Below are positions 17,966 through 26,162 of a DNA stretch of 56,127 nucleotides, in pieces (within the stretch, counting starts at the first letter, position 1; the number at the start of each line of letters is the position of its first letter). The translations under genes and the position numbers were made by a program. The notes under the pieces are model-generated. The model was not told the origin of the DNA, did not search any database, and saw nothing but the letters and a program-made list of their open reading frames with translations. The stretch is taken from the NCBI GenBank assembly GCA_021803035.1, contig JAJZME010000054.1:1-56127 (forward strand), read 5' to 3'. The DNA comes from Acidobacteriota bacterium. GTDB taxonomy: Bacteria > Acidobacteriota > Terriglobia > Terriglobales > Acidobacteriaceae.

Positions 17966-17976
17966 TGGTCAGACCA
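17966..17976. promoter_or_regulatory. Predicted GntR/FadR-type operator (receptor 2), exact palindrome
   Basis: TGGTCAGACCA, the best copy in the window: two perfect 5-base arms around a single central base. It lies 88 bases upstream of the receptor start and immediately downstream of a near-consensus promoter. Confidence 0.7.
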
Positions 17977-18063
17977 TCTGCGGCGCGTGAACTGCCGGGA
18001 AAAAGAGTGGTTTGTCCAAATTGTTGAACGATGTAACAAGGCCTTGTGAGGAGGCAAGACGAG

Positions 18064-18921
18064 ATGAAGGGTACGATCTTTCTCGGTAGGAATGGGTCCT
18101 CGCAGAGCATCGCAGCGGCAATGCTGGCCGGCACCTGCCGGACGGCTTGTCTGATTGCAGTATTCATCCTGATCTGCGCGGGATCCGCGATGGCCCAACT
18201 GGCCGGCAAGGGACAAATTACAGGCACGGTATCGGACAAGACCGGCGCCGTGATTCCCAACGCCGACGTATCGGCCACGAACACCGCGACCAACATCACA
18301 GTCACCACCAAGACAACCGGCGCGGGCATCTACACATTTCCGGCGCTGGATCCTGGCGTCTACTCGGTAACCGCGACCGCGCCGGGCTTCCAGAAATTGA
18401 CGCAGGAAAACATCGTGGTCAACGCGATGCAGTCGGCCGCATTTAACGCCGTCCTGACGGTTGGCCGGGCTGACGTTCAAGTGACGGTGACCGCGGCGCC
18501 GCCGCAGTTGGAGACGAGCAACGCCACGTTGGGCGCCACCATGGAAAACCAGTCCTATGCGGCCCTGCCCTTGATGATGGGAGCCTACGGTTCTCCGGAT
18601 CAACGGCGGGCCACGGACTTTGTCTACCTGATGCCGGGCGTGCAGGGCAACGTGACCAATGGCAATGCGACCACCAACACCGGCGTGATCAACGGCTCCA
18701 ACACGCGCGGCGCGGTTTCAACCGTTTATATTGACGGCCTTCCCTTTGTGCGCGCCGGCGGCCAGGGCGATCCGCGCTATGTATGGACCGCCATCTCGGT
18801 GGATGCGGTCAACCAGTTCCAGCTCCAGACCAGCGGTTACTCGGCCATCTATGAAGGCCAGGGGGTGATGAACTACTCGGTCAAGCAGGGGGGGCGCGAA
18901 CTTCCACGGCTCCGTTTATGA
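18064..18921 (+). CDS. TonB-dependent receptor 2, N-terminal part (frameshifted)
   Basis: This frame encodes the first 276 or so residues of an Oar-like TonB-dependent receptor and then runs into a wrong-frame tail of about 10 residues. The ATG at 18064 has a GAGGAG site about 10 bases upstream; an in-frame GTG at 18046 is less likely. A signal peptide ends near SAMAQ, and a carboxypeptidase-regulatory-like domain and the start of the plug follow. At 18888-18894 a run of seven G shifts the frame. With six G the reading continues as QGGANFHGS directly into the frame that ends at 21790. The rebuilt protein would be about 1241 residues and close in layout to the receptor at 9433. This may be a sequencing or assembly error in a homopolymer, or a true inactivating or phase-variable frameshift. 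Confidence 0.85.
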   Translation: MKGTIFLGRNGSSQSIAAAMLAGTCRTACLIAVFILICAGSAMAQLAGKGQITGTVSDKTGAVIPNADVSATNTATNITVTTKTTGAGIYTFPALDPGVYSVTATAPGFQKLTQENIVVNAMQSAAFNAVLTVGRADVQVTVTAAPPQLETSNATLGATMENQSYAALPLMMGAYGSPDQRRATDFVYLMPGVQGNVTNGNATTNTGVINGSNTRGAVSTVYIDGLPFVRAGGQGDPRYVWTAISVDAVNQFQLQTSGYSAIYEGQGVMNYSVKQGGRELPRLRL

Positions 18922-18994
18922 GTTCTTCCGGAACACGGCGCTGGATACGTGGGGCTTCTTCGGCAAGGCTCCCAATCCGGCAACGGGCCTGCCA

Positions 18995-21790
18995 ATGAAG
19001 CCGATCGAGCACAGCAACGAGTACGGCATCAACCTCGGCGGCCCGCTCATTCCTTACGGCAAGATGAAGCAGAAGCTCTTCTTCTTTACCAACTACGATG
19101 GCTTCCGCTACTCCAGCGCGAACCCCACGCCTTTGCGGTTCCCGACCAATCAGGAACGGGCCGGCAATTTCAGCGCCGACGGCGTGAACATTTACGACCC
19201 GCTCACGCAGGATGCCTGCACCGCGGCCAATGGCGGCATACCTTGCCGGTATCAATTCAGCTATAACGGAGTCCCAAATGTGATTCCACCGAGCGAGTTT
19301 TCGCAGGTCGCGCTCAAGCTGCAGAGCTTCCTGCCGAGCATTGCCAGCAACGGCACGGCCAACAACTACATCGCTCCAAACCTGACCGGCCTGAACAACT
19401 GGTCCACGACCTCACGCATCGATTACGTGATCAATGCGAATGACACGTTTACGGTGCTGGGGGCGGTTGGACGGCAGGCCAGCTCGGTTCCGGTCGGCCA
19501 GACAACCGCGGGCCGCAATACCGGACCGCTGCCTTACAACTATGGCCAGGCATACGCGCCGAAGACCGCCGTATGGATGATTGGGGAGACGCATACCTTC
19601 GCGCCCAATCTTCTGAACCAGTTCAAGTACGGCTATGCGCGCTACGACGGGCCGACCATCAATCCCAATGTCAGCCCAGTCTATGCCGCCACCGCGATGG
19701 GTCTCTCGGGTCTCCCGACAGGCCAGGCTGCGGACGGGTTCCCGTTCGTAACCTTCTCCGGTTCGATCGCGCCGACCAACTGGAACGGCGCCACGGAGAA
19801 CCGGACCATTGCGGAGAACTATACGCTGCTGGACAACCTGCAATGGAACGTGGGCAAGCACTCGTTTACCTTCGGCGGGCAGATCGCGTGGATGCTCTAC
19901 AACACGGTCAATGCTACCGGCGGATCCACGCCCATCACCCTTGCCAATACCGCCTCGGAGACCGCGCAACTGAGCAACGGCTATAATGCCGAACCCGATA
20001 CAGGTCTCGCCTACGCCAGCTTCCTGATCGGGGAAATCGACAGAGGCAGCTTCACGCAATACTTGCAGCAGGAGTTTGGAGCGCGCTTCCGGGCCATCTC
20101 GCCTTATGTGCAGGACGACTGGAAGGTCAGTCCGAAACTAACCCTCAACCTGGGCCTCCGTTATGACTTCTATCCCAGCGTTACCGAGGTGCATAACGCG
20201 CAGGGCTTTTTCAATCCCAACCTGGACAACCCGATTACAGGCCTGAATGGAGCTTTGCAGTTCGCCGGGAGCGGTCCTGGAACCTGCAACTGTTCCACGC
20301 CGGTCGACAACTACTACGGCAACTGGGGACCGCGGCTCGGCCTGGCTTACCAGATTGATTCCAACACGGTGCTCCGCACCAGCTATGGCATCATGTTTAC
20401 CCATGGCAACGCGATCGGCGGACGGATTACAACCCTGGGGACACTGGGCTTTTCCGCGGCGCCATCTTTCTCGCACAGCGGCTCCCTGACGAGCACCATC
20501 CCCTTGCACGGCGGTAATGGCGCCATTCCTAGCTACACGCCCGCGGCGGGCGTGGCCTCTGGTGCGGTGTACGGCACCGGCTACACCAAGACCAGCGGCC
20601 ATACCGGAACGCCTTCGACGATGAACTATAACGATCCCTACTTTGGCGGCCGGGCGCCGGAGTTCATCAACTGGACCTTCGGTCTCCAGCACCAGTTTGC
20701 CAACGCGCTCACGGTATCAGCGACCTACGTGGGCTCGGAGGGCCACTTCCTGGAACCGGACAGCTACCACGCCCGCGGATTCTGGGCCAATGACCTCAAT
20801 CCAAAATATCTGTATCTGGGGCCGAGGCTGGCGGACACGGGGAAGACTGCCACAACGGTGACCCAGGATTGCGCGACCTACGACCTGCCTTGCGAGGGCT
20901 TGAGCCAATTCACCACCTCGCAGAATCTGGCCGTTCTGCTACGGCCGTTCCCATTCCAGGGAGTTGCCGACAGCATGGGCAATGTAGGGAACTCCAACTA
21001 CCACGCCCTGCAGACAACGTTGAGCATGCGCTCCTGGCATGGTTTGACGCTGAATGCCAACTATACCTTCTCGAGGGCAATAGACGACGTCGGCACCTTC
21101 CGCACCGGGTATCCCATTCCCGCCGGTTTGATTGCCAATCATCCTACCCAATCGTACGCGGCGGATCGCATTGAGCGGTCGGTGTCCAGGGCCAACCAGC
21201 CGCAGCATTTTGTGGCGACGACCGTCTGGAACTGGCCGTTCGGCAGGACGGTCTTTGCCGAGAGTCCCCTGGAGCGGGCCCTCATGGGCGGCTTTGCATT
21301 CTCCGGCGTCTTCCAGGCCTATTCCGGCTCGCCTCTGGCATTGACCATGGCGTCGTCGGCCTGCCAGATCAATCCGGCACAAAGCACCTGCGTGCCGGCG
21401 CTTAATCCGAACTTCACCGGGTCAGCGCACCAGAATGGCAAATGGGGGCACGGCATCACGCTGGCCAATTACAACAAGGTCTCCTTCATCAACTCGAATG
21501 CGTTTCAAAAGGCGCCGGATTACATGTTCGGGGATGCGGCGCGCACTGCTCCATACAACCTCAACGGCCCCGGCAACTATCAGCTTGATCTCGCCATGGT
21601 GCGCAGCTTCCCGCTGCACATCACCGAGGACACCAAGCTGGACTTCCGGGCGGAATGGTATAACGTGACCAACCACACCCTGTTCGGCGTGGCGAGCACA
21701 CAGGTGGGCAGCTCCACCTTCGGGCAGGTAACGAACAGCCCGGTCGCCAATCGCAAGGCGGCGCAGTTCTCGGCGCGCATCGACTTTTAA
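18995..21790 (+). CDS. TonB-dependent receptor 2, C-terminal part (frameshifted)
   Basis: The remainder of the receptor begun at 18064: the rest of the plug and the outer-membrane beta-barrel, ending in the aromatic residue of ARIDF. The first ATG of this frame is at 18995, but the coding content continues upstream to about 18895, right after the seven-G run, with residues typical of the family (YEFFRNT, then DTWGFFGK). No ribosome site precedes 18995, so this fragment is unlikely to be a separate gene. The barrel aligns by eye with receptor 1, including the shared NEYG, GLPxGQ, TFGG and FGPRIG/WGPRLG-type segments. It would import a pectin-derived oligomer if the intact protein is made. A terminator follows at 21850. 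Confidence 0.85.
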   Translation: MKPIEHSNEYGINLGGPLIPYGKMKQKLFFFTNYDGFRYSSANPTPLRFPTNQERAGNFSADGVNIYDPLTQDACTAANGGIPCRYQFSYNGVPNVIPPSEFSQVALKLQSFLPSIASNGTANNYIAPNLTGLNNWSTTSRIDYVINANDTFTVLGAVGRQASSVPVGQTTAGRNTGPLPYNYGQAYAPKTAVWMIGETHTFAPNLLNQFKYGYARYDGPTINPNVSPVYAATAMGLSGLPTGQAADGFPFVTFSGSIAPTNWNGATENRTIAENYTLLDNLQWNVGKHSFTFGGQIAWMLYNTVNATGGSTPITLANTASETAQLSNGYNAEPDTGLAYASFLIGEIDRGSFTQYLQQEFGARFRAISPYVQDDWKVSPKLTLNLGLRYDFYPSVTEVHNAQGFFNPNLDNPITGLNGALQFAGSGPGTCNCSTPVDNYYGNWGPRLGLAYQIDSNTVLRTSYGIMFTHGNAIGGRITTLGTLGFSAAPSFSHSGSLTSTIPLHGGNGAIPSYTPAAGVASGAVYGTGYTKTSGHTGTPSTMNYNDPYFGGRAPEFINWTFGLQHQFANALTVSATYVGSEGHFLEPDSYHARGFWANDLNPKYLYLGPRLADTGKTATTVTQDCATYDLPCEGLSQFTTSQNLAVLLRPFPFQGVADSMGNVGNSNYHALQTTLSMRSWHGLTLNANYTFSRAIDDVGTFRTGYPIPAGLIANHPTQSYAADRIERSVSRANQPQHFVATTVWNWPFGRTVFAESPLERALMGGFAFSGVFQAYSGSPLALTMASSACQINPAQSTCVPALNPNFTGSAHQNGKWGHGITLANYNKVSFINSNAFQKAPDYMFGDAARTAPYNLNGPGNYQLDLAMVRSFPLHITEDTKLDFRAEWYNVTNHTLFGVASTQVGSSTFGQVTNSPVANRKAAQFSARIDF

Positions 21791-21849
21791 TGCGCGTGGC
21801 ACCGCAACGTGGAACTTGTCAGCACAGCAAGATCCACGCTTGAAGCACC

Positions 21850-21884
21850 GCGAGGGGCTGCGAAAAGCAGCCCCTTCGCTTATT
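21850..21884 (+). terminator. Intrinsic terminator after receptor 2
   Basis: Stem 21850-21861 pairs with 21867-21879 (one bulged T), with a GAAAA loop and TTATT after it. It lies 60 bases after the receptor stop codon and marks the end of the pectin locus. Confidence 0.75.
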
Positions 21885-22030
21885 ACCCCCGTTTCGCCCT
21901 TTGGAGGTCTTCGCTGTTGCGGCATCCAGCCATGTGACGTGCAGGCCGGTTTTTATCATCTGCGAGACAAAAGCCGATTCGATGGCGGGTTCGCTCGGCT
22001 TGATGGCCGCCGATGCACTACGATGGCTCC

Positions 22031-22924
22031 ATGAGCGCTCTGATCGAGATTGAGGATCTGCAGGTTCGCTTCGGCGCGACACATGCCGTGGCGGGCATCC
22101 AGCTGCACATCGACGAGGGCGAGGCGCTGGGCCTGGTGGGCGAGTCGGGATCGGGCAAGAGCGCCACGGCGCTGGCGATCATGGGCTTGCTCGGACCGAC
22201 CGCGCGGGTTGCCGGGCGGATTCTATGGCGCGGCGCGGGTGGCGCTTCCCGGGCGGCATGCGAAGAGGACGGCGAAGGCGTCGATCTATTGAGGCTGCCG
22301 GCACGCGCCCTGCGTCATCTGCGCGGGCGCGAGATCGCCATGATCTTTCAGGAGCCGATGACGGCCCTCAATCCGGTGATGACCATTGGCCGGCAGGTGG
22401 CGGAGAGCTTTGCCGCACATACCGCCTCGATGACTGGCCGCGAGGCAAAACAGAAGGCCATCGCGGCGCTGGAGGCGGTGGCGATTCCCGAGGCGGCGCG
22501 GCGCTATGGCGACTATCCGCACCAGTTTTCAGGCGGCCAGCGGCAGCGCATCCTCATTGCCATGGCGCTGATCAACCGGCCGCGGCTGCTCATCGCCGAC
22601 GAGCCGACCACGGCGCTGGACGTGACCGTGCAGGCACAGGTGCTGGAGCTGCTGCGCAGCCTGCAGCAGCAGTATGGGCTGGCCATGCTCTTTATCTCGC
22701 ACGATCTGGCCGTGGTGGGGCATGTAGCCAGCCGGGTAGCGGTCATGCGCGATGGCAGGGTGGTTGAAGCGGGATCGAGCGGCCGGCTGCTGACCTCGCC
22801 TGCCCATCCTTATACACGCGAACTGCTGGCCGCGGTGCCCACGCTGCGGACGGATCGCAAAATGCCTTTGGCGCGGGTCAAGACGATGGCGGAAACAGGC
22901 GAGTATTTTCGCGGTTCGAGGTAA
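22031..22924 (+). CDS. ABC transporter ATP-binding protein (OppD/DppD-like)
   Basis: A 297-residue ATPase of the oligopeptide/dipeptide importer type. Walker A is GESGSGKS with Lys43, the Q-loop is in FQEPMTALNP, the signature is FSGGQRQR, Walker B ends LLIADEPTTALD and the switch His is in FISHDLAVV. The C-terminal HPYTRELLAAVP segment is typical of OppD/DppD. No Cys-rich tail is visible. I prefer the ATG at 22031, which starts at the family's usual point, though 22013 is also open and neither has a good ribosome site. No permease or binding-protein gene is adjacent, so the partners must be elsewhere. It also lacks any link to the pectin operators. Confidence 0.88.
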   Translation: MSALIEIEDLQVRFGATHAVAGIQLHIDEGEALGLVGESGSGKSATALAIMGLLGPTARVAGRILWRGAGGASRAACEEDGEGVDLLRLPARALRHLRGREIAMIFQEPMTALNPVMTIGRQVAESFAAHTASMTGREAKQKAIAALEAVAIPEAARRYGDYPHQFSGGQRQRILIAMALINRPRLLIADEPTTALDVTVQAQVLELLRSLQQQYGLAMLFISHDLAVVGHVASRVAVMRDGRVVEAGSSGRLLTSPAHPYTRELLAAVPTLRTDRKMPLARVKTMAETGEYFRGSR

Positions 22925-22941
22925 ATCTGCGGCGGAATCGG

Positions 22942-22971
22942 CGCCGCCTCCCGCGGCGGCAGGAGGCGGCG
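22942..22971. terminator. GC-rich hairpin between convergent genes
   Basis: A 10-bp inverted repeat (22942-22951 with 22962-22971) with a 10-base loop lies between the ABC ATPase and rplI, which converge here. There is no T-run on either strand, so termination is only probable. Confidence 0.45.
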
Positions 22972-22984
22972 TGAACGCGAGAGA

Positions 22985-23500
22985 CTACTCGGGGGTTGCA
23001 GCTTCCGCGGCCGGCTCATCGGCGGCCGCGGACTCCGGCGCCTCGCCTTCCTCGGCAGCTTCGGCCACAACCTGCACCTTCACGTGCGCGATGACTTCGC
23101 GGTAGAGCCTGATCCCTACGACAAAATCGCCCAGGCTCTTGAGCGGCTCGGCAAGCTGAATCTTGCGGCGATCGATCTCGAAGCCCTGGCTGGCCAGTTC
23201 GGCGGCGATGTCGGCCGAGGTGACCGAACCGAAGAGATGGCCCTGCGCGCCGGCCTTGCGGGTAAAGCTGAGCGCAACGGGCTCGAGCACCTTCACCTGC
23301 TGTTCGGCCTGCGCCTTCTCGGTGGCGGCGCGGCGCGCTGCGGAAGCCTTCATCTGCTCGATAACGGCCTTGTTGGTCTGGTTGGCCTGCAGCGCCAGTT
23401 TGCGGGGCAGCAGAAAATTACGGCCGTAGCCGTCGGCGACCTTGACCACATCTCCGCGGTGGCCCAGGTTGGCTACGTCTTCCTTCAGAATGACTTCCAT
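22985..23500 (-). CDS. rplI: 50S ribosomal protein L9 (bL9)
   Basis: A 171-residue L9. The ATG at 23500 begins MEVILKEDV, the canonical start, and has a GGAGAAG site; a longer in-frame start would add 21 unrelated residues. The N-terminal rRNA-binding domain (NLGHRGDVVKVADGYGRNFLLP), the central helix and the C-terminal domain (GHLFGSVTSADIA) are complete. An Ala/Glu-rich acidic tail of about 20 residues is extra compared with typical L9 (about 150 residues). It is the last gene of the ispE-to-rplI minus-strand cluster. Confidence 0.96.
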   Translation of the reverse strand: MEVILKEDVANLGHRGDVVKVADGYGRNFLLPRKLALQANQTNKAVIEQMKASAARRAATEKAQAEQQVKVLEPVALSFTRKAGAQGHLFGSVTSADIAAELASQGFEIDRRKIQLAEPLKSLGDFVVGIRLYREVIAHVKVQVVAEAAEEGEAPESAAADEPAAEAATPE

Positions 23501-23614
23501 GGTTGCTTCTCCAATGACTACGGGGCGTTGCTTCACTGGCGCATCTGCTCGAGCAGGACGCACCCAGTGGCTCGCCGCACGAATGGTTGTTCAAGTCAGC
23601 CGCGAGGCCGACGA

Positions 23615-23962
23615 TTAGTGCCGGGTGGCGAACGGCAACAGCGCGATGTTGCGGGCCTGCTTGATGGCGCGAGTCAGCCGCCGCTGGTGCGTGGTGCAAA
23701 CACCGGTGAGCCGCCGCGGCACGATCTTGCCGTGCTCCGCCACAAACCCTTGCAGCAAACGAACATCGCGGTAAGGAATCGCGTCGATCTTTTCCGTGCA
23801 GAACTTGCACACCTTTTTGCGGCGAAAGAACTTGCCGCGTGCGCCGCCGCCGGGCCGGCCGCCGGCGCGGGAACTGGGACCAGATGTGGCGGCCCCGGAA
23901 GTGGCTTGCGGAGCCGTGGGTGCGTCCGCCGCGGATGCTCTTGCTTGTGTCTCTTCAGGCAT
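23615..23962 (-). CDS. rpsR: 30S ribosomal protein S18 (bS18)
   Basis: A 115-residue S18. The conserved core begins at KVCKFC near residue 50 and includes IDYRD-like, [16 protein letters not shown] and [13 protein letters not shown]. The first 48 residues form an Ala/Gly/Pro/Ser-rich extension not found in E. coli S18 (75 residues). The ATG at 23962 has an AGGA ribosome site. It lies 106 bases downstream of rpsF and 114 upstream of rplI, the usual rpsF-rpsR-rplI order; no single-strand-binding-protein gene separates rpsF and rpsR. Confidence 0.96.
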   Translation of the reverse strand: MPEETQARASAADAPTAPQATSGAATSGPSSRAGGRPGGGARGKFFRRKKVCKFCTEKIDAIPYRDVRLLQGFVAEHGKIVPRRLTGVCTTHQRRLTRAIKQARNIALLPFATRH

Positions 23963-24068
23963 ATTGTTTCCTTTTCACTCTCTTCGGTCCGCCCGGCACC
24001 GTGGCAGGGCGGAACACTGGATCGTGCCGCGCCGGCCGGTGCCGTCCGCGGCAATGGCAGTTATTCCG

Positions 24069-24485
24069 TCAGGCGCTGGTGTGAGCCGCCGCCGCGGCTT
24101 CAGCGCTGGCGGGGGCTTCGGCACGGGCCGCCGGCGCTTCGCTGGTCTTGCGCCGCGCATTGCGCAGAGCCTTCACCTTCGCCAGACGCTTCTCTTCCTC
24201 GTCCATGCGCACGGTGATGAATTTGATCACCTGCTCGGTGACGCGCAGACGGCGCTCCAACTCGAGCACCACCGCGCCGTCGGCTTCAAGCACAAGCAGG
24301 ATGTAGTTGCCATCGCTAAACTTGCGCACCAGATAGGCAAGCTTGCGCCGGCCCATCTTTTCAACCGACTTGACCGCTCCGCCGCCGGAGGTGACGGTCG
24401 TGGAAAAACCGGCGATCAGCTTATCGACATCCTCATCAGCCACGTCAGGCCGAACGATGAACATCACTTCGTAAGTACGGGACAT
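24069..24485 (-). CDS. rpsF: 30S ribosomal protein S6 (bS6)
   Basis: A 138-residue S6. I use the ATG at 24485 (MSRTYEVMFI), which is properly spaced from AAGGA; the ATG at 24491 is too close to it. The family segments YEVMFIVRPD, GRRKLAYLV and NYILLVLEAD are present, and a C-terminal Ala/Glu-rich tail of about 30 residues follows. S6 forms a dimer with S18 on the 30S platform, and in many bacteria the S6:S18 complex represses its own mRNA. A hairpin 16 bases upstream of this start could belong to such a leader. Confidence 0.96.
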   Translation of the reverse strand: MSRTYEVMFIVRPDVADEDVDKLIAGFSTTVTSGGGAVKSVEKMGRRKLAYLVRKFSDGNYILLVLEADGAVVLELERRLRVTEQVIKFITVRMDEEEKRLAKVKALRNARRKTSEAPAARAEAPASAEAAAAAHTSA

Positions 24486-24500
24486 CAGCATTCCTTTTCC

Positions 24501-24521
24501 GCGAAGGCGATTGGCCTTCGC
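24501..24521 (-). promoter_or_regulatory. Hairpin in the rpsF leader
   Basis: A perfect 8-bp stem (24501-24508 with 24514-24521) and a 5-base loop lie between the pth stop and the rpsF start, 16 bases before the rpsF ATG. It may be a leader element for S6:S18 feedback or simply a processing site. I could not recognise the full conserved leader structure. Confidence 0.35.
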
Positions 24522-24535
24522 TTACAGCTAAAAGT

Positions 24536-24640
24536 TCACAGTTCCCGGTTGCCGGGGCGCAGTCCGTTGTTTTTGTCTTTCTGTTCAGCTTTCTGCTCTC
24601 CGTTCCCTGATTCCTGCTCCCTGTCTTTCCGGTTAAACTC
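24536..24640 (-). repeat. Purine-rich low-complexity tract at the 3' end of pth
   Basis: On the minus strand this tract is made of short variants of GGGAGCAG, AATCAGGGAACG and CAGAAAGC. It encodes the extra polar tail of Pth. Similar words occur in the mnmG insert at 40281-40392. This is visual similarity only and was not aligned. Confidence 0.4.
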
Positions 24641-25243
24641 ATTCATCGCGGCTGTCGGGCCGGCTTCCAGGATGCGCCGCACGGCAGTCGCCGTCCGGTC
24701 CAGCAGCTCGTCCAGCACCGCAAGATCCGCCTTGCGCATGGGCGAGAGCAGGTAATCACTGCCTCGCCTGCCGCGCGCGGCGACGGCTTCAGGCGGCAAA
24801 TTCGGTCCCACGCCGATGCGCAGCCGCAGCCACTCCTCGCTGCCCAAGGCCGCGGTTACGCTGCGAGCTCCGTTGTGCCCCGCCGCCGAACCGCGCGCCC
24901 TGATCTTGAACGTTCCCAGAGGCAGGTCCAACTCGTCGTAGATCACGAGCAGGTCCTGTGCCGGGTCCGCCTCAAACTCCCGAACCAGAGCGGCCACCGC
25001 GGCGCCGCTCAGGTTCATGTACGTCTCCGGCTTGGCCAGGATCACCGCGCGTCCCGCCAATCGGCAGGTTGCGGTGAGTGCCCGGCAGCGCCGGTTTTGC
25101 ACCACAACGCCCTCTTGCTGGGCGATGCGGTCAATGGCCATGAACCCGGCGTTATGCGGGGTCCACAGATACTCCAGCCCGGGATTGCCAAGCCCCACCA
25201 CCAGGTAAGGGCCGCGTGCACCGGATTCGTTGGTTTCCGCCAA
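24536..25243 (-). CDS. pth: Peptidyl-tRNA hydrolase
   Basis: A 235-residue enzyme that releases tRNA from peptidyl-tRNA that has dropped off ribosomes. The family motifs are intact: VVGLGNPG, the catalytic His in TPHNAGF, KPETYMNLSG, YDELDLPLG and GHNGARS. The start is a TTG only 3 bases after the rplY stop, which suggests coupled translation; there is no alternative start before the first conserved motif. The conserved domain ends near MNEFN at about residue 205. The last 30 residues (REQESGNGEQK and on) are highly polar and encoded by purine-rich low-complexity DNA that resembles an insert in mnmG, so the tail was probably captured from an intergenic repeat. Confidence 0.94.
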   Translation of the reverse strand: MAETNESGARGPYLVVGLGNPGLEYLWTPHNAGFMAIDRIAQQEGVVVQNRRCRALTATCRLAGRAVILAKPETYMNLSGAAVAALVREFEADPAQDLLVIYDELDLPLGTFKIRARGSAAGHNGARSVTAALGSEEWLRLRIGVGPNLPPEAVAARGRRGSDYLLSPMRKADLAVLDELLDRTATAVRRILEAGPTAAMNEFNRKDREQESGNGEQKAEQKDKNNGLRPGNREL

Positions 25244-25246
25244 GGC

Positions 25247-25924
25247 TTACTTCTTTGCCTCGGGCTTCTTCTCGGCTTCGGTCTTCTTGGCTGCCTCGGG
25301 CTCGGCCCCCGGCGCCGCCGCTCCTTCAGCCGCCGCGGCTCCTTCAGCCGCAGTAGCCACTTCTTCACGGATTGTCATTACGTGCGCCACGGTCGACTCC
25401 TCGGCGCTGAGGTACTTGACAGCCTCCGAATGCGGCAAATCGCTCACGCGCAGCACGCCATGCAAGCCCAGCTCCGTTACGTCCACATCGATGTGGCTGG
25501 GAATGTCGGCGGGCAGGCATTCGATCTCGACTTCGCGCATCACCTGGTCCAGAATGCCGCCGAAGGTCTTCACGCCCACCGGTATGCCGATCAGCTTGAC
25601 CCGCACCTTGACGCGCAGAGGCTTGTCGAGGGCGATTCGCTTGAGGTCGATGTGGATCAGCTCATCCCGGATCGGTTCCTGCTGCCAGTCGACGATCATG
25701 GCCTTGGCCGCGGACTGGCCGGCAACTTCAAGATCGAAGATGGTGTTGTGGCCGCTCTCGGAAAAGAGAATCCGCGCAATCTGCTTGGGATCCACTTCCA
25801 AAGCCACCGGGTCATATCCCGGGCCGTAAAGTACGGCAGGAATCTTGCCGGCGGCGCGAACGCGGCGCGCGGCATTCTTGTTGAACTTGCCCTCGCGGGG
25901 CTTGGCTACGACAACTTCTGGCAT
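25247..25924 (-). CDS. rplY: 50S ribosomal protein L25 / general stress protein Ctc
   Basis: A 225-residue long-form (Ctc/TL5-type) L25. The N-terminal 5S-rRNA-binding domain (residues 1-95) has the familiar GKIPAVLYG segment, and a second beta-rich domain follows (about 100-185), then an Ala/Glu/Lys-rich tail. The ATG at 25924 (MPEVVV) has AGGA 9 bases upstream; a second ATG 9 bases earlier overlaps that site. The pth start follows its stop by 3 bases. The pair rplY-pth directly after prs is a conserved bacterial arrangement. Confidence 0.94.
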   Translation of the reverse strand: MPEVVVAKPREGKFNKNAARRVRAAGKIPAVLYGPGYDPVALEVDPKQIARILFSESGHNTIFDLEVAGQSAAKAMIVDWQQEPIRDELIHIDLKRIALDKPLRVKVRVKLIGIPVGVKTFGGILDQVMREVEIECLPADIPSHIDVDVTELGLHGVLRVSDLPHSEAVKYLSAEESTVAHVMTIREEVATAAEGAAAAEGAAAPGAEPEAAKKTEAEKKPEAKK

Positions 25925-25939
25925 CTCTCTCATTCCTGT

Positions 25940-26080
25940 TCGGGCACGGAAAGGCAGCCATTAGCTTCCAGCCTGGTTCAGACGCTGCAAGCTGCATTGG
26001 TCCGCTCCCTTTGTTGAAAGGCAGCTTTTAGCTCTTGGCCTCTGGCTGCCCGTTACGGTTAGGCTCGGAACCGGCTTGAA
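25940..26080 (-). repeat. Short direct repeats between prs and rplY
   Basis: On the minus strand two similar words, AGCTAAAAGCTGCCTTTC (near 26020) and AGCTAATGGCTGCCTTTC (near 25955), lie about 65 bases apart. No gene is present in 25925-26162. They look like a degenerate intergenic repeat of unknown role. Confidence 0.35.
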
Positions 26081-26162
26081 ACCGCGATCCCGAACATTGA
26101 TCCAGACCTCTGCTGAATCGCAAAAGCCTTTGTCGAAAACTTCGCCAGCTCAAAGCGAAAAG

